Source: Nocardioides agariphilus (GTDB taxonomy: Bacteria > Actinomycetota > Actinomycetes > Propionibacteriales > Nocardioidaceae). Taken from it: 64,000 nucleotides of DNA. The notes beneath the pieces are model-generated. The model was not told where the DNA came from and searched no databases. It was given only the letters and a program-made list of their open reading frames with translations. The stretch's first letter is position 1; every line of letters starts with the position of its first letter. The DNA lies in the NCBI RefSeq assembly GCF_015352445.1, contig NZ_JADKPO010000003.1, forward strand, positions 1 through 64,000. Direction: 5' to 3'. The position numbers and the translations under genes were made by a program. Positions 8,089 to 16,679 of this stretch are shown one piece after another.

Positions 8089-8107
8089 CCGAGCGATCGA
8101 CGCTCGG
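8089..8107 (-). terminator. Hairpin downstream of DksA-like gene
   Basis: CCGAGCG (8089-8095) and CGCTCGG (8101-8107) form a perfect 7-bp stem with a 5-nt loop, 40 nt after the stop of the 8147-8470 gene and before the DadA-like gene. Confidence 0.4.
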
Positions 8108-8146
8108 ATGACGCGGTCGGGCAAACGACCGGATCGGACGAGCTGC

Positions 8147-8470
8147 TCACCTCCGCGCGCAGCTGACACAGGTGGCCGACCAGGGCCTGATCTCGAGTCG
8201 TTCGACCGGAATCGACAGGGCGCATCCCGTACACGACCCGAACGTGCCCTCGGCGAGTCGTTGCCGTGCAGCGGAGATCTCCAGCAGGACCTGGTTGAGT
8301 GCCTCTCGCTGCGCGCGAGTCACCTCATCGGCCTCTGCGCTGGTCAGTCCTTCGAGCTGCTGCTGCCTCGTCTCGGCCGCCTCTTGGAGCTCGCGTTCGA
8401 ACCGGATGGCCATCAGCGAGTCAGATGTTGGGTCGACGCTGAACGATGCTCGGATCGCGGACATGGTCAT
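8147..8470 (-). CDS. DksA/TraR-family zinc-finger protein
   Basis: 107 residues with the DksA/TraR plan: a charged coiled-coil at about 20-70 and a four-cysteine zinc finger at the C-terminus (CTGC, 20 residues, CVSC). Proteins of this family enter the RNA polymerase secondary channel, but many short actinobacterial members have unknown roles. GGAGGA lies 4 nt before the ATG at 8470, which fixes the start. It lies downstream of a second zinc-finger protein of the same type, both on the minus strand. Confidence 0.8.
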   Translation of the reverse strand: MTMSAIRASFSVDPTSDSLMAIRFERELQEAAETRQQQLEGLTSAEADEVTRAQREALNQVLLEISAARQRLAEGTFGSCTGCALSIPVERLEIRPWSATCVSCARR

Positions 8471-8538
8471 GAGTTCCTCCAGCTTTCTCAGGGTTTGCGC
8501 GAAGCGCGAATAGGACTAGGGGTGATCCGGGTGGACTC

Positions 8539-9168
8539 TCAGATGTCGAGAGCGCAGTGGAGACAGGCGGACGACCACGGCTTCTCCGTCAGCAAGGTCA
8601 AAGAGATCGGTGCGGAACAGACCGTGCACTCGCCGTGGCTGCCGTCCTTCAGCCGTGCTCTTGCGCGGATCGCCTCGGCCAGCGTGCGTTCCAGCCGCAG
8701 CCGGTACGACGCGGAGCGACGGCCGAGATCGACCAACTCCGGCAGTGCTCTCAGTCGGAGGACGAGGGTTCTGATCGTCGCGTCCAGAGCGTCCGGCGCG
8801 TCGATCGGTAGGGCGACGGTCTGGTCGAAGCGTGAACCCGTCCTGCCCGGTCTCGCCGAGAACAGGTCGACCCGCTCCCATCCCGACTGTCTGGCGTCGC
8901 CCGCCCCGTCGACGTCGTCCATGCCGACCGGACCGGCCGCAACGCCCGCGTATGAGTGTCCTTCGGCACCGCGCCCAGTGCTCGGAACCGTGCAGACCCG
9001 TGTGGGGTTGTCTCGAGACGCCCAACGCTTCCAGCTAGGGCGTTCGGGCGGAGGCGCATCAGCACTCCTCTGGTGCCCCTGGTCACGCTTCCTCCGACCT
9101 GTCTCCTCGATCAGGTGAGCGTCGCGTGCGAACCAGACCGCGGCGAAGAGCCCGACCCAGCTGGACAT
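8539..9168 (-). CDS. DksA/TraR-like zinc-finger protein with long N-terminal extension
   Basis: 209 residues. Only the last 90 or so resemble DksA/TraR: a helical stretch (SYRLRLERTLAEAIRARARL) and a Cys4 finger, CTVC and CLHC, separated by 18 residues. The first 110 residues are low-complexity with a hydrophobic start (MSSWVGLFAAVWFARD). AAAGGA five nt before the ATG at 9168 supports the long form. An internal ATG at 8922 would give a 127-aa protein closer to family size. It may be a fusion of a small unrelated frame to a DksA-like gene. Confidence 0.6.
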   Translation of the reverse strand: MSSWVGLFAAVWFARDAHLIEETGRRKRDQGHQRSADAPPPERPSWKRWASRDNPTRVCTVPSTGRGAEGHSYAGVAAGPVGMDDVDGAGDARQSGWERVDLFSARPGRTGSRFDQTVALPIDAPDALDATIRTLVLRLRALPELVDLGRRSASYRLRLERTLAEAIRARARLKDGSHGECTVCSAPISLTLLTEKPWSSACLHCALDI

Positions 9169-9208
9169 CGCTGTCCTTTCCCCGGTCCGCCAGTCACCTT
9201 GTCTGGCG

Positions 9209-9277
9209 GATCGGTTACATACGAGGTAGCAGCAGCACCACCTGTCGGTGGGCGTACCGCTGACAGGTAAACCGATC
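9209..9277. repeat. Two nested inverted repeats upstream of DksA-like gene
   Basis: GATCGGTT (9209-9216) pairs perfectly with AACCGATC (9270-9277), and inside it ACCTGTC (9240-9246) pairs with GACAGGT (9262-9268). The outer 5' arm is separated from the inner one by 23 nt. The element lies 40-110 bp upstream of the gene starting at 9168, in a 366-bp region otherwise without genes. It could be an operator pair or a structured leader. Confidence 0.35.
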
Positions 9278-9534
9278 AGTTCGCGGCGACCTGGGAGTCA
9301 GGTGTCGTTTCGGCCGACGTGGGTCGGTCGCGGTGAGCCTTCTCAGCCCCAAGCGCGCGGACAACCCTGGTCCCAGCACGAGAGCGGTCGCGGCTGACGG
9401 CCGCGGCGTCAAGCAGCGACAAGCTCACTCGACGCACTGGCCACGGACTGCTGGCGCAGGACACTGGCGCTGGGTACACGCATAGGCGGTGTGGCCGATG
9501 CCATCACCGCAGCGTCAGATGCTGTCGCAAATGG

Positions 9535-9699
9535 TCAGGCCGGCGGGGCGCGGTCAACGCTGCGGCGCAAGATGTCGAGACCACGAATCCCGCGGGCGAT
9601 CTCGCTCAGCTCGACGGCCAGCAACGCGGCGCCCGACAGCACGTGGGACGGTCCAACCGCCACTCCTCGCGCGTCAACCGGTGCCATGGCCGGGACCAT
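9535..9699 (-). CDS. 54-aa microprotein, paralogue of the one at 5356-5520
   Basis: ATG at 9699 and TGA at 9535-9537 give 54 residues, the same length as the plus-strand copy 4 kb away. The shared core is PSHV-SG-ALLA-LSE-ARG-RGLD-LRRSVDRAPP. Differences are mostly conservative (V for I, I for L, I for M), the pattern of selection on protein rather than recent DNA duplication. A second ATG at 9687 is possible. It sits after the TPR-ankyrin gene with a hairpin between. No homologue known to me. Confidence 0.6.
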   Translation of the reverse strand: MVPAMAPVDARGVAVGPSHVLSGAALLAVELSEIARGIRGLDILRRSVDRAPPA

Positions 9700-9717
9700 A
9701 CCACCGTTGTGCCAAGA

Positions 9718-9739
9718 AGCCTGTCGGGTGCAACAGGCT
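9718..9739 (-). terminator. Hairpin after the TPR-ankyrin gene
   Basis: AGCCTGT (9718-9724) and ACAGGCT (9733-9739) form a perfect 7-bp stem with an 8-nt loop, between the ankyrin stop at 9760 and the start of the 54-aa gene at 9699. Confidence 0.4.
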
Positions 9740-9759
9740 GCCTTCGCCTCACGCAGCAG

Positions 9760-10894
9760 TCAGCCTTGGAGGATCTCTACGATCTCGTCGTAACCGCGGC
9801 GCTCGGCGTGCTGCAGGGGGGTGACGCCGTCCCGGTCGGTGATGCCGGGGTCCGCGTCCGCGGCAAGCAGGATCCGCACGATCTCCTGGTGGTCGGCCGA
9901 GGGCCAGGTCGAGGGCGGCGGCGGACGGCGCGCAGTCGAGGTCGTTCTCGAAGCCGGCGATGAGCGTCTCTGCCTCCTCCAAGCGGCCCTGGAGCACGCG
10001 CAACGCAACCAGGTCGGCCACCGGGTGCAGGCAGCGCGGTCGAAGGCCCGTCCTAGCCATCTGCGCCACGGCGCGCACGAGCTGCTCCTCGGCCGCGTCG
10101 AGCCGTCCCGTCACCAGATATACCCCTCCGCAGCATCCGGTGCAGAAGGCGGAGATGAGATCGGTCGCCGATTGCGTCTCGAAGGGCAGCAGCGGCCCGA
10201 ACGCGTACGAGGAGCGGAAGCCGACCATGAACGTCGCCCAGGGCTCGACCACGCCCGGATCTCCGATGAGTCCGGCGACCTCCATCAGCGTGCAGAGCGC
10301 CTCGCCGACGTACTGCACGTCATGGCCCTCGCCTGAGGTTGCGGCGGTCATCGCCTCGTGCAGGTCCGACAGCCCCTCGGCGATGCCGCCACCGGTGACC
10401 GTGCAGGCACCGCGGCGGGTCAGCGCCATGATCTCCAGATCCCGGTCACCGCGCTCGCGCCCGATCCGTAGCGCTTGGTCGGCGGGGTCGGCGGCGCGTG
10501 GGTGCGGGGGCCCGATCTCTGACTCGGCCAGGATCAGCCACCCGCGCAGGCTGCCCTCGTCAGGAAGGCTGGTCAGCAGAGAGCGTGCCCGCGACAGCCA
10601 TCCGTCAGCCATCTCCGTACGCCGAAACAGGCTGCGGTGCTGACGCGCCAGCCAGATCGCGACGGTCGTCGCCTCGGTGTCGCGACCGTCGTGACGGAGT
10701 CGCGCGAACGCCCGTGCCCGCAACTCCAGAGCAGCATCCGGATCGTTGAGCCACCACACCGCCAGCGCCAGCCCGTCCAGCGCTTCGGCTGACTCCTCAA
10801 GCGACAACGCCGACTCGAAACAGTCGCGGGCCACAGCCCACTCGCCGCCCGCCAAGGCGGATGAGCCGGCCACGAACCACTCGCGGGCGTCCAT
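9760..10894 (-). pseudogene. TPR protein running into an ankyrin repeat through a frameshift
   Basis: The frame from ATG 10894 encodes about 325 residues of TPR-like helical repeats resembling the middle of TPR-type LuxR regulators (GGEWAVARDCFESALSLEES; VTGRLDAAEEQLVRAVAQMA; VLQGRLEEAETLIAGFE). No helix-turn-helix follows. Near 9893-9905 coding continues in another frame as a clear ankyrin repeat (HQEIVRILLAADADPGITDR, then DGVTPLQHAERRGYDEIVEIL), stopping at 9760. The original frame reads on as Arg/Pro-rich nonsense to 9749. One indel would make a TPR-ankyrin fusion. Otherwise a deletion has joined two genes. Confidence 0.55.
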
Positions 10895-11200
10895 GTCCTC
10901 GATGATCCCACCGATCTGGGTCGACGCAGAGCCACCGCCCTCGCACCCAAGCCGGCCTCCGAGCTAAGCGGTGCCGGGCTTCGTCGACCCACGAAACGAT
11001 CGACACCGCAGGATCACGACGGCGACCCCTCGCTCGCCGCCCCCGGCCAACTCATCACGCGTGTCCGGTGAAAGCTCGGTGGTCGAGGCCGTCGTGTCGT
11101 GTCGGCAGGATGGACCCTGGACGACCGTCCTCACACGCTCTCAAGCTTCAGCGACGCGAGGTGCCAACCGACGGCTCGACCCACCGCGGGCGCGGGGTGA

Positions 11201-11335
11201 GAGCCCAAAGTCCCGAGCACTGAGGCAACGGTCCCGGCGCAACTGAGTTCGGGAAATGCGCGGGCGGAGGGTGAACATGCCCGGCACTCGAGACCATCGA
11301 CCCGTTATGCCTGCGCCTATCGGCCCTAGGATCCC
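11201..11335 (+). promoter_or_regulatory. DosR/DevR-like boxes upstream of universal stress gene
   Basis: GAGCCCAAAGTCCC at 11201-11214 (reverse complement GGGACTTTGGGCTC) matches the GGGAC-TTT half of the DosR consensus GGGACTWWAGTCCC. A weaker copy, GGCCCTAGGATCCC, is at 11322-11335, 26 nt before the GTG start. Universal stress genes are classic DosR targets in mycobacteria. Confidence 0.45.
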
Positions 11336-11361
11336 GCCGCACGGGCGGCATCCTGAATGCT

Positions 11362-12203
11362 GTGAGCCCTACGCCCAAGCCGATCGTCGTCGGATACGAC
11401 GGATCCCCCGATGCCGATATGGCCCTGGACTGGGCGGCGAGGACGGCAACAGACACCCTGGCGCCGCTGGAGGTCGTCATCGTCGGTACCCATATGGATC
11501 CGGTGATCGGCCACTTCCGCGAGCACGACGAGCGGCTCGTGGATGAATGGCACCAGCGAGCCTTCACCAGCCTCGAGAAGACCGGCGTGGCCAGCTGGGA
11601 CGTTGCGGTACGCCGTGGACCGACGGTGCCGGTGCTCCTTGCCGCGGCCGCGAGTGCGGGGATGCTCGTCGTGGGGAGCCGCGGGCATGGTCTCCTGCTC
11701 GGCTCCCTGATCGGCTCGGTCAGTCAGCACGTCGCGCGCCACGCGACCTGCCCGGTCGTCGTCGTCCGTCCGCCGAGGCAAGCCGGTGCCCGGCAGATCG
11801 TCGTGGGCATCGACGGGTCCGAAGGTGCACGGGCTGCGCTTCGATTCGCGTGCACGCGCGCAAGCGACACCGCCGAGTCCGTGGTCGCCGTTCACGCCTA
11901 CCGAGCCTGGCCACTGCCAGTGTGCGACCAACCGCCGCCCGCTGGACTGCGGGTGGCGCGGAGCAGGCTGAGCGGCTGCTCGCCGAGACGACGGAGGCTG
12001 TCCGAGCTGACTTCGACACGGTCGACCTCACGATGATGGCGGTGGCCGGAGCGGCGGATCGCCTGCTGCTCGACCTCGGTGCCGTTTCGTCGCTGGTCGT
12101 TGTCGGCTCCCGTGGTCGTGACGCGTTCGCCGAGATGCTGCTCGGGTCGGTGGCCCAGGAGGTGCTGCACCGGGCTGAGTGCCCGGTGGCAGTCGTCAGG
12201 TAA
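11362..12203 (+). pseudogene. Tandem UspA-domain universal stress protein, frameshifted
   Basis: Starts at GTG 11362. The first frame encodes a full UspA domain (PKPIVVGYDGSPDADMALDW; later GMLVVGSRGHGLLLGSLIGS with the ATP-binding G-2x-G-9x-G-S pattern) and the first half of a second (IVVGIDGSEGARAALRFAC). Between about 11930 and 11965 the frame shifts, and the second domain finishes in another frame (SSLVVVGSRGRDAFAEMLLG, ending CPVAVVR at 12203). Total length, 842 bp, is right for a two-domain protein of about 280 residues with one base gained or lost. It is either a recent mutation or a sequencing error. Confidence 0.75.
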
Positions 12204-12228
12204 CTGGCACCCGCACGGCCGGGGCCGG

Positions 12229-13548
12229 TCAGTATCCGGAGGGCTCGGTCTCCAGCTCCGGCTCGCGTGGCGTCAGCTCGTGGCGCAAGGGGTGCAGTGA
12301 GCTGGTTTCCTCGAACCAGATGAGCGTGTCGTAGCGGCCGCCCATGACGGTCGGCACATAGTTGCCCGACTCGCGCCGGGGGTTGTAGACGACACCGATG
12401 GCCCGGTGGCCGCGGCGCGTCGTCAGCCACGGGCCGGACCTGTCGTCGCCGAATGCCAGCACGGCCGGCCGACCGAGTGCCTGGTGGAGGAGGTCCTCAT
12501 GGCTGTCGGAGCGGGCGCTGGGCAGGTTGTAGACGTGCTCGGGTTGCCCCCAACCCTCGGCGGCAAGAACGGTGCCACGGTGGCCAGCGAAGCCGACGAG
12601 CGCAACGCCGTCGGCCGCGTGGCGCTCGCGGACCAACTGGCCGACGTTCACCAGGCCGGCCGCTGCCATGTCGGTTGCCCGGGCGTCTCCGACGTGGGTG
12701 TTGTGCTCCCACACCAGCCCCTTGGATCGTGCCCCGTGTCGTGTTGCGATCCGGTCGATGGTGTCGGCCATGTGGTGGTCTCGGATGTTCCACGAAGCCC
12801 GGTCCCCGCGCACCATGGCCCGGTAGTAGTGCTCCGCACCGGCAGCGACCTCGGCATTCTGCGCGGCGTCGAACGCGCTCTCATCGACCAGGCCGTCTTG
12901 GGTTCGGCGTCGAACCTCGACCAGCAGGGCAACCACGTCCTCCTCGCAGGACGCTGGCACGAGTCTGGTGCTCCGCGCGTAACGCTGCGGGTCCTCGCCG
13001 TAGGGCAGGAAGCACTGCCAGGCCTGCATCGCTGTCGGGAGGGCATCTGGCGCGTGCGCCTCCAGCCACGAGATCGCTGTCCGCAGCGAGTCCCACAGCG
13101 AGTAGACGTCCAGACCGTAGAACCCGACGCGGTCGGACTCGGACCTGCCGAGGTTCCACTCTCGCAGCCAGGCCAGGAACTGAGCGACCTCCTGGTTTGC
13201 CCACATCCACGTGGGCCATCGCTCAAAACCGGTGAGCAGTTCTGTGGCTGTCAGCTCCTGGCGCTCGTGGCCTCGGACCCAACCGTTGATGCGCCAGCAG
13301 TCTGGCCAGTCCCCCTCGACTCCGATCCAGGTGACGCCCTTCTCGGTGATCAAGCGCCGGCTGAGGGCCGCCCGCCACGCGTAGAACTCGTGCGTTCCGT
13401 GGGAGGCCTCGCCCAGGCACACGAATCGGGCGCCGCCGACCCTGTCGACGAGTCCGTCGAGGTCGGCGACGCGGGTCAGCGGGCGCGCAATGGACCGGAC
13501 CTGGGCCATCTCGTCGGCAGCAATAGCGTCGTACCTGCGGCGGCTCAT
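12229..13548 (-). CDS. Erythromycin-esterase-family protein (EreA/Succinoglycan ChvG-like fold)
   Basis: 439 residues. The family core is clear: FVCLGEASHGTHEFYAWRAA (with the Glu and His proposed as catalytic), WIGVEGDWPDCWRIN, FYGLDVYSLW, VWEHNTHVGDAR (second His region) and GFAGHRGTV. Family knowledge: proven EreA/EreB hydrolyse macrolide lactones, but most chromosomal members next to phosphoribosyltransferase genes, as here, have no proven substrate, so resistance should not be assumed. Start ATG 13548 overlaps the stop of the preceding gene (ATGA), indicating translational coupling with the phosphoribosyltransferase-hydrolase fusion. Confidence 0.85.
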   Translation of the reverse strand: MSRRRYDAIAADEMAQVRSIARPLTRVADLDGLVDRVGGARFVCLGEASHGTHEFYAWRAALSRRLITEKGVTWIGVEGDWPDCWRINGWVRGHERQELTATELLTGFERWPTWMWANQEVAQFLAWLREWNLGRSESDRVGFYGLDVYSLWDSLRTAISWLEAHAPDALPTAMQAWQCFLPYGEDPQRYARSTRLVPASCEEDVVALLVEVRRRTQDGLVDESAFDAAQNAEVAAGAEHYYRAMVRGDRASWNIRDHHMADTIDRIATRHGARSKGLVWEHNTHVGDARATDMAAAGLVNVGQLVRERHAADGVALVGFAGHRGTVLAAEGWGQPEHVYNLPSARSDSHEDLLHQALGRPAVLAFGDDRSGPWLTTRRGHRAIGVVYNPRRESGNYVPTVMGGRYDTLIWFEETSSLHPLRHELTPREPELETEPSGY

Positions 13549-14882
13549 CGCGCCGCCTCTTGTACGCCGGGCGCCTCGGCGGTCAGGAGATGCTCGCCGA
13601 ACCAGTCCGTTGCCAGGATCGCCACCTCGGCCAACGTCCCGGGCTCCTCGAACAGGTGGGTGGCGCCCTGCACGACCATCAACCGGTTCGGGCACCTGAG
13701 TCGCGCCTGCGACTGCCGGTTGAGGTCGAGCACGGCCGGGTCCCGGCTGCCGACGATGAGAAGCGTCGGCGCGGACACGTCGGCCAAAGCCTCCCAGGCG
13801 AGGTCCGGTCGACCGCCTCGCGACACCACCGCGGCGACACCCTGTCCGAGCTCAGCGGCGGCCGTCAGCGCTGCCGCAGCACCGGTGCTGGCACCGAAGT
13901 AGCCCACGCGCGCCAGCGACATGTCCGGCCTCGCCTGGAGCCAGCGAGTCGCAGCCACCAGCCGGTCGGCGAGGAGCTCGACGTCGAACACACAGGCCCG
14001 ATCACGTTCTTCGACCGGTGTCAGGAGGTCGAGCAGCAAGGTGCCGAGCCCACCTTGATAGAGCGCCGAGGCGACGAAACGGTTCCGTGGGCTGTGTCTG
14101 CTGCTGCCACTACCGTGAGCGAAGACGACCACGCCGCGCGGCTCGTCCGGCAGATGCAGGTGGCCTTGGAGCGTGACACGGCCTGCCGGGATCTCGACCT
14201 CGAGGTCGCAGTCGAGCCCCATGGACACCCGACCCACACCCCGAAGCCGCCGTTCGGCCGCGTCGAGCAGGACGATCACCTCCTCGTCGCTGGTCGGGGA
14301 GAAGTCGTCGTAGTACTGACCCACCGACCCGAACCGCGCCGGCGTGTCGACACACACGAACTCATCGACGCCGGTGAGATCCCGGGCGGTCTCGATCGGC
14401 GCGACCGGTGCCGCCAACACCACCTTCGCGGCGCCGAGCTGTCGCGCGATGTCGCACGCGACGCGTGCCGTCGAACCGGTGGCGATGCCGTCGTCGACGA
14501 TCACCGCGACCCGGCCGTGCAGATCGAGGCGCTGACGGCCGCGCCGGAACCGCGCGACCCGCTTCTCGAGCTCCCCTCGCTCGTGGCGCTCGACCGTGCG
14601 CCACTCCTCCGAGGTGATCCGGGCCCGGGTGACCACACCAGTGTCCACGACCCGGAACCCACCCTCGCCGATGGCGCCCATCGCCAGCTCTGGCTGGAAC
14701 GGCAGGCCGAGCTTGCGGACCACGATGACATCGAGCGGAGCCTGAAGAGCACCCGCGACCTCGAACGCCACCGGAACTCCACCCCGGGGCAGCCCGAGAA
14801 CCACAAGATCCTCGCCGCGCAGGTGCTCGAGGCGCTGGGCAAGCTGACGCCCCGCATCGACCCGGTCACGGAAACGGCGCAT
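13545..14882 (-). CDS. Phosphoribosyltransferase fused to alpha/beta hydrolase
   Basis: 445 residues, two domains. Residues about 1-210 are a type I phosphoribosyltransferase-like domain (VLGLPRGGVPVAFEVA; VIVVRKLG; PRPP loop VAVIVDDGIATGSTARVA near 125-142). Residues about 225-440 are a dienelactone-hydrolase-like alpha/beta hydrolase (GVVVFAHGSGSSRHSPRN; nucleophile elbow GYFGASTGAAAAL; acid SRDPAVLD; final His in GATHLFEEPG). Such fusions are often found beside erythromycin-esterase-like genes in stress islands of actinobacteria. The joint function is unknown. It is the first gene of a two-gene operon, with an AGGACTCTGGGCTG box about 150 bp upstream. Confidence 0.82.
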   Translation of the reverse strand: MRRFRDRVDAGRQLAQRLEHLRGEDLVVLGLPRGGVPVAFEVAGALQAPLDVIVVRKLGLPFQPELAMGAIGEGGFRVVDTGVVTRARITSEEWRTVERHERGELEKRVARFRRGRQRLDLHGRVAVIVDDGIATGSTARVACDIARQLGAAKVVLAAPVAPIETARDLTGVDEFVCVDTPARFGSVGQYYDDFSPTSDEEVIVLLDAAERRLRGVGRVSMGLDCDLEVEIPAGRVTLQGHLHLPDEPRGVVVFAHGSGSSRHSPRNRFVASALYQGGLGTLLLDLLTPVEERDRACVFDVELLADRLVAATRWLQARPDMSLARVGYFGASTGAAAALTAAAELGQGVAAVVSRGGRPDLAWEALADVSAPTLLIVGSRDPAVLDLNRQSQARLRCPNRLMVVQGATHLFEEPGTLAEVAILATDWFGEHLLTAEAPGVQEAAR

Positions 14883-15030
14883 CCTGCACCCCTTACACCT
14901 CGCTCTCCCTCACCATCCGCCTCACCTCGACGCCGCACCAGGGTCTGCAGACCCATGACGGGCCGACCATCGGCCGTCCCCGCAAGTGCGGCAGCCGTGG
15001 CTTGGCCTAGGTCATCTCATGACGGGTCGA

Positions 15031-15044
15031 AGGACTCTGGGCTG
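15031..15044 (-). promoter_or_regulatory. DosR-like box upstream of phosphoribosyltransferase operon
   Basis: AGGACTCTGGGCTG agrees at 12 of 14 positions with the better site before the universal stress gene (GGGACTTTGGGCTC). It lies about 150 bp upstream of the start at 14882, in a 298-bp region without genes. Confidence 0.3.
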
Positions 15045-15180
15045 CGACCCGAGCGCCCCCGAGGATGACCACGATCCCTGGCGGCTCTCCCGATCGTCTT
15101 CGCTGCGCACCAGCTGATCGAGGCAGTCGCCTTCCGGCGGCGCTCACCTCGACACCGAACAGGAGTACCAGCGAAGTGAC

Positions 15181-15405
15181 TCAGGCCCCGACTCGCGCCT
15201 CCCGCAGCGACCCTTTCGCGGGGGTCGGCTCGCGTGCCGCGCAGGAGCTGCTGGGGCGTGCCACATCGGTGAAGTCGAGGAATCCCAGGCGCAGCGGGCG
15301 CTTGAGCTTGTAGGCGCGCTCCCCCACCATGATCACCGCACCGGAATGGGTCAGGCGGGACTCGACGTATCGCTCCGCAACCATCTCGGCGTCACCTTGG
15401 CTCAT
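15181..15405 (-). pseudogene. N-terminal fragment of an aminoglycoside-phosphotransferase/ATPase-type protein
   Basis: The start at ATG 15405 has AGGAGG five nt upstream. The first 50 residues match the N-terminus of bifunctional phosphotransferase/ATP-binding proteins of about 500 residues (ERYVESRLTHSGAVIMVGER, then AYKLKRPLRLGFLDFTDVAR). After FTDVAR the sequence loses the family pattern and stops at 74 residues, so more than 80 percent of the protein is absent. A deletion or frameshift at about 15245 is likely. Full-length members are common in DosR-type stress islands. Confidence 0.6.
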
Positions 15406-15481
15406 CCGGCCTCCTCGATCCGAGGTCAATCACGCTATTGAGGCGGTACGCGGTCCGGCAGGACCCAAAGCAACCACCTAA

Positions 15482-15495
15482 GTGACCTTGGGCCC
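15482..15495 (+). promoter_or_regulatory. DosR-like box before alcohol dehydrogenase
   Basis: GTGACCTTGGGCCC agrees with GGGACTTTGGTCCC at 11 of 14 positions and is centred about 60 bp upstream of the ATG at 15550. Confidence 0.35.
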
Positions 15496-15549
15496 TGCCG
15501 AGACGGGGGCCGGACGGCGACTGTTGGTGCATCGCCCGAAGGAGCCGAG

Positions 15550-16575
15550 ATGGAGCCCACCACGATCCCGGCCACCATGTCCGCGTGGGCCGTGGACAGG
15601 CCAGGCCCGATCAACTCCGGCCCCCTCCTGCCGGTCACCCGGCCGGTCCCTACCCCGGAGCGACATGAGGTGCTCGTACGGGTGACTGCGTGTGGTGTCT
15701 GCCGTACCGATCTGCACCTGTGCGAAGGGGACCTCGCCCCTCGCAGCCGGGGTGTCATCCCCGGTCACCAGGTCGTGGGGCGCGTCGCCAGCAAGGGTGA
15801 GGACGTCACCGGGCTGGATCTCGAGCAGCGCGTGGGCATCGCCTGGCTGCGACGCACCTGCGGCGAGTGTCGCTGGTGCCGCTCCGGGGCAGAGAACCTC
15901 TGCCCCTCCTCGCTCTACACCGGCTGGGACACCGACGGAGGCTTCGCCGAGTACGCCACCGTGCCCGCCGGATTCGCCTACCCCCTACCCGACGACGTCT
16001 CGGACCGGCACCTAGCGCCACTGCTGTGTGCGGGAATCATCGGCTACCGATCACTCCGGCGCGCAGAACTCCCCCCGGGTGGACGGCTCGGCATCTACGG
16101 CTTCGGCTCCAGCGCCCACGTCACCGCCCAGATCGCTCTCGCCCAAGGAGCGGAGGTGCACGTGATGACCCGTAGCCGAGACGCCCAGGACCTCGCCCTC
16201 AGCCTGGGAGCCACCTGGGTGGGAGAAGCCGACGAAACCCCGCCGATCCCGCTCGACTCCGCCATCGTCTTCGCACCCGCCGGCGAGCTCGTACCTGCGG
16301 CACTGGCTGCACTGGACCGTGGGGGCACCCTGGCCCTGGCCGGCATCCACATGTCGACCATCCCCGCACTCGACTACGACCGACACCTGTTCCAAGAACG
16401 CACGGTGCGCAGCGTCACCGCCAACACCCGAGCCGACGGCGCGGAACTGCTACGCCTGGCCGCTCACATCCCCCTCGACATCCGCGTGACCACCTATGCC
16501 TTCGACTCGGTGGGGCGGGCGCTGGCGGACCTGGCCGCCGACCGCGTGACGGGGTCAGCGGTCGTGACGCTGTAG
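15550..16575 (+). CDS. Zinc-dependent alcohol dehydrogenase (AdhA type)
   Basis: 341 residues of the medium-chain dehydrogenase family. Catalytic zinc ligands are in [17 protein letters not shown] (Cys) and [12 protein letters not shown] (His). The structural zinc lobe has [15 protein letters not shown], the four-cysteine pattern. The NAD-binding region is [17 protein letters not shown], with Ser where GxGxxG proteins often have Gly, as in other AdhA-like members. GAAGGAG lies 5 nt before the ATG, which sets the start. Likely interconverts alcohols and aldehydes with NAD(P). A DosR-like box upstream suggests low-oxygen induction. Confidence 0.87.
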   Translation: MEPTTIPATMSAWAVDRPGPINSGPLLPVTRPVPTPERHEVLVRVTACGVCRTDLHLCEGDLAPRSRGVIPGHQVVGRVASKGEDVTGLDLEQRVGIAWLRRTCGECRWCRSGAENLCPSSLYTGWDTDGGFAEYATVPAGFAYPLPDDVSDRHLAPLLCAGIIGYRSLRRAELPPGGRLGIYGFGSSAHVTAQIALAQGAEVHVMTRSRDAQDLALSLGATWVGEADETPPIPLDSAIVFAPAGELVPAALAALDRGGTLALAGIHMSTIPALDYDRHLFQERTVRSVTANTRADGAELLRLAAHIPLDIRVTTYAFDSVGRALADLAADRVTGSAVVTL

Positions 16576-16599
16576 GTCCGCGCATCAGTGTTCACCTCT

Positions 16600-16624
16600 G
16601 GTGGGTGCTCCACTCCGTCCCACC
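16600..16624. terminator. Weak hairpin between converging genes
   Basis: GGTGGG (16600-16605) and CCCACC (16619-16624) form a 6-bp stem 25 nt after the alcohol dehydrogenase stop and before the end of the converging dehydrogenase operon. Confidence 0.3.
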
Positions 16625-16679
16625 GCCATGCATCCACCGCCATGCACAGTTCATCGCCCGCGCAGGACGCCGACCGTGG

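Noticed and set aside
12229-13548. Calling the EreA-like gene a macrolide resistance gene
   Set aside because: Only family membership is visible; its coupling to a phosphoribosyltransferase fusion points to a housekeeping or stress role.
12406-13902. Plus-strand open frame across the erythromycin-esterase gene
   Set aside because: Antisense shadow; the minus-strand gene has all family motifs.
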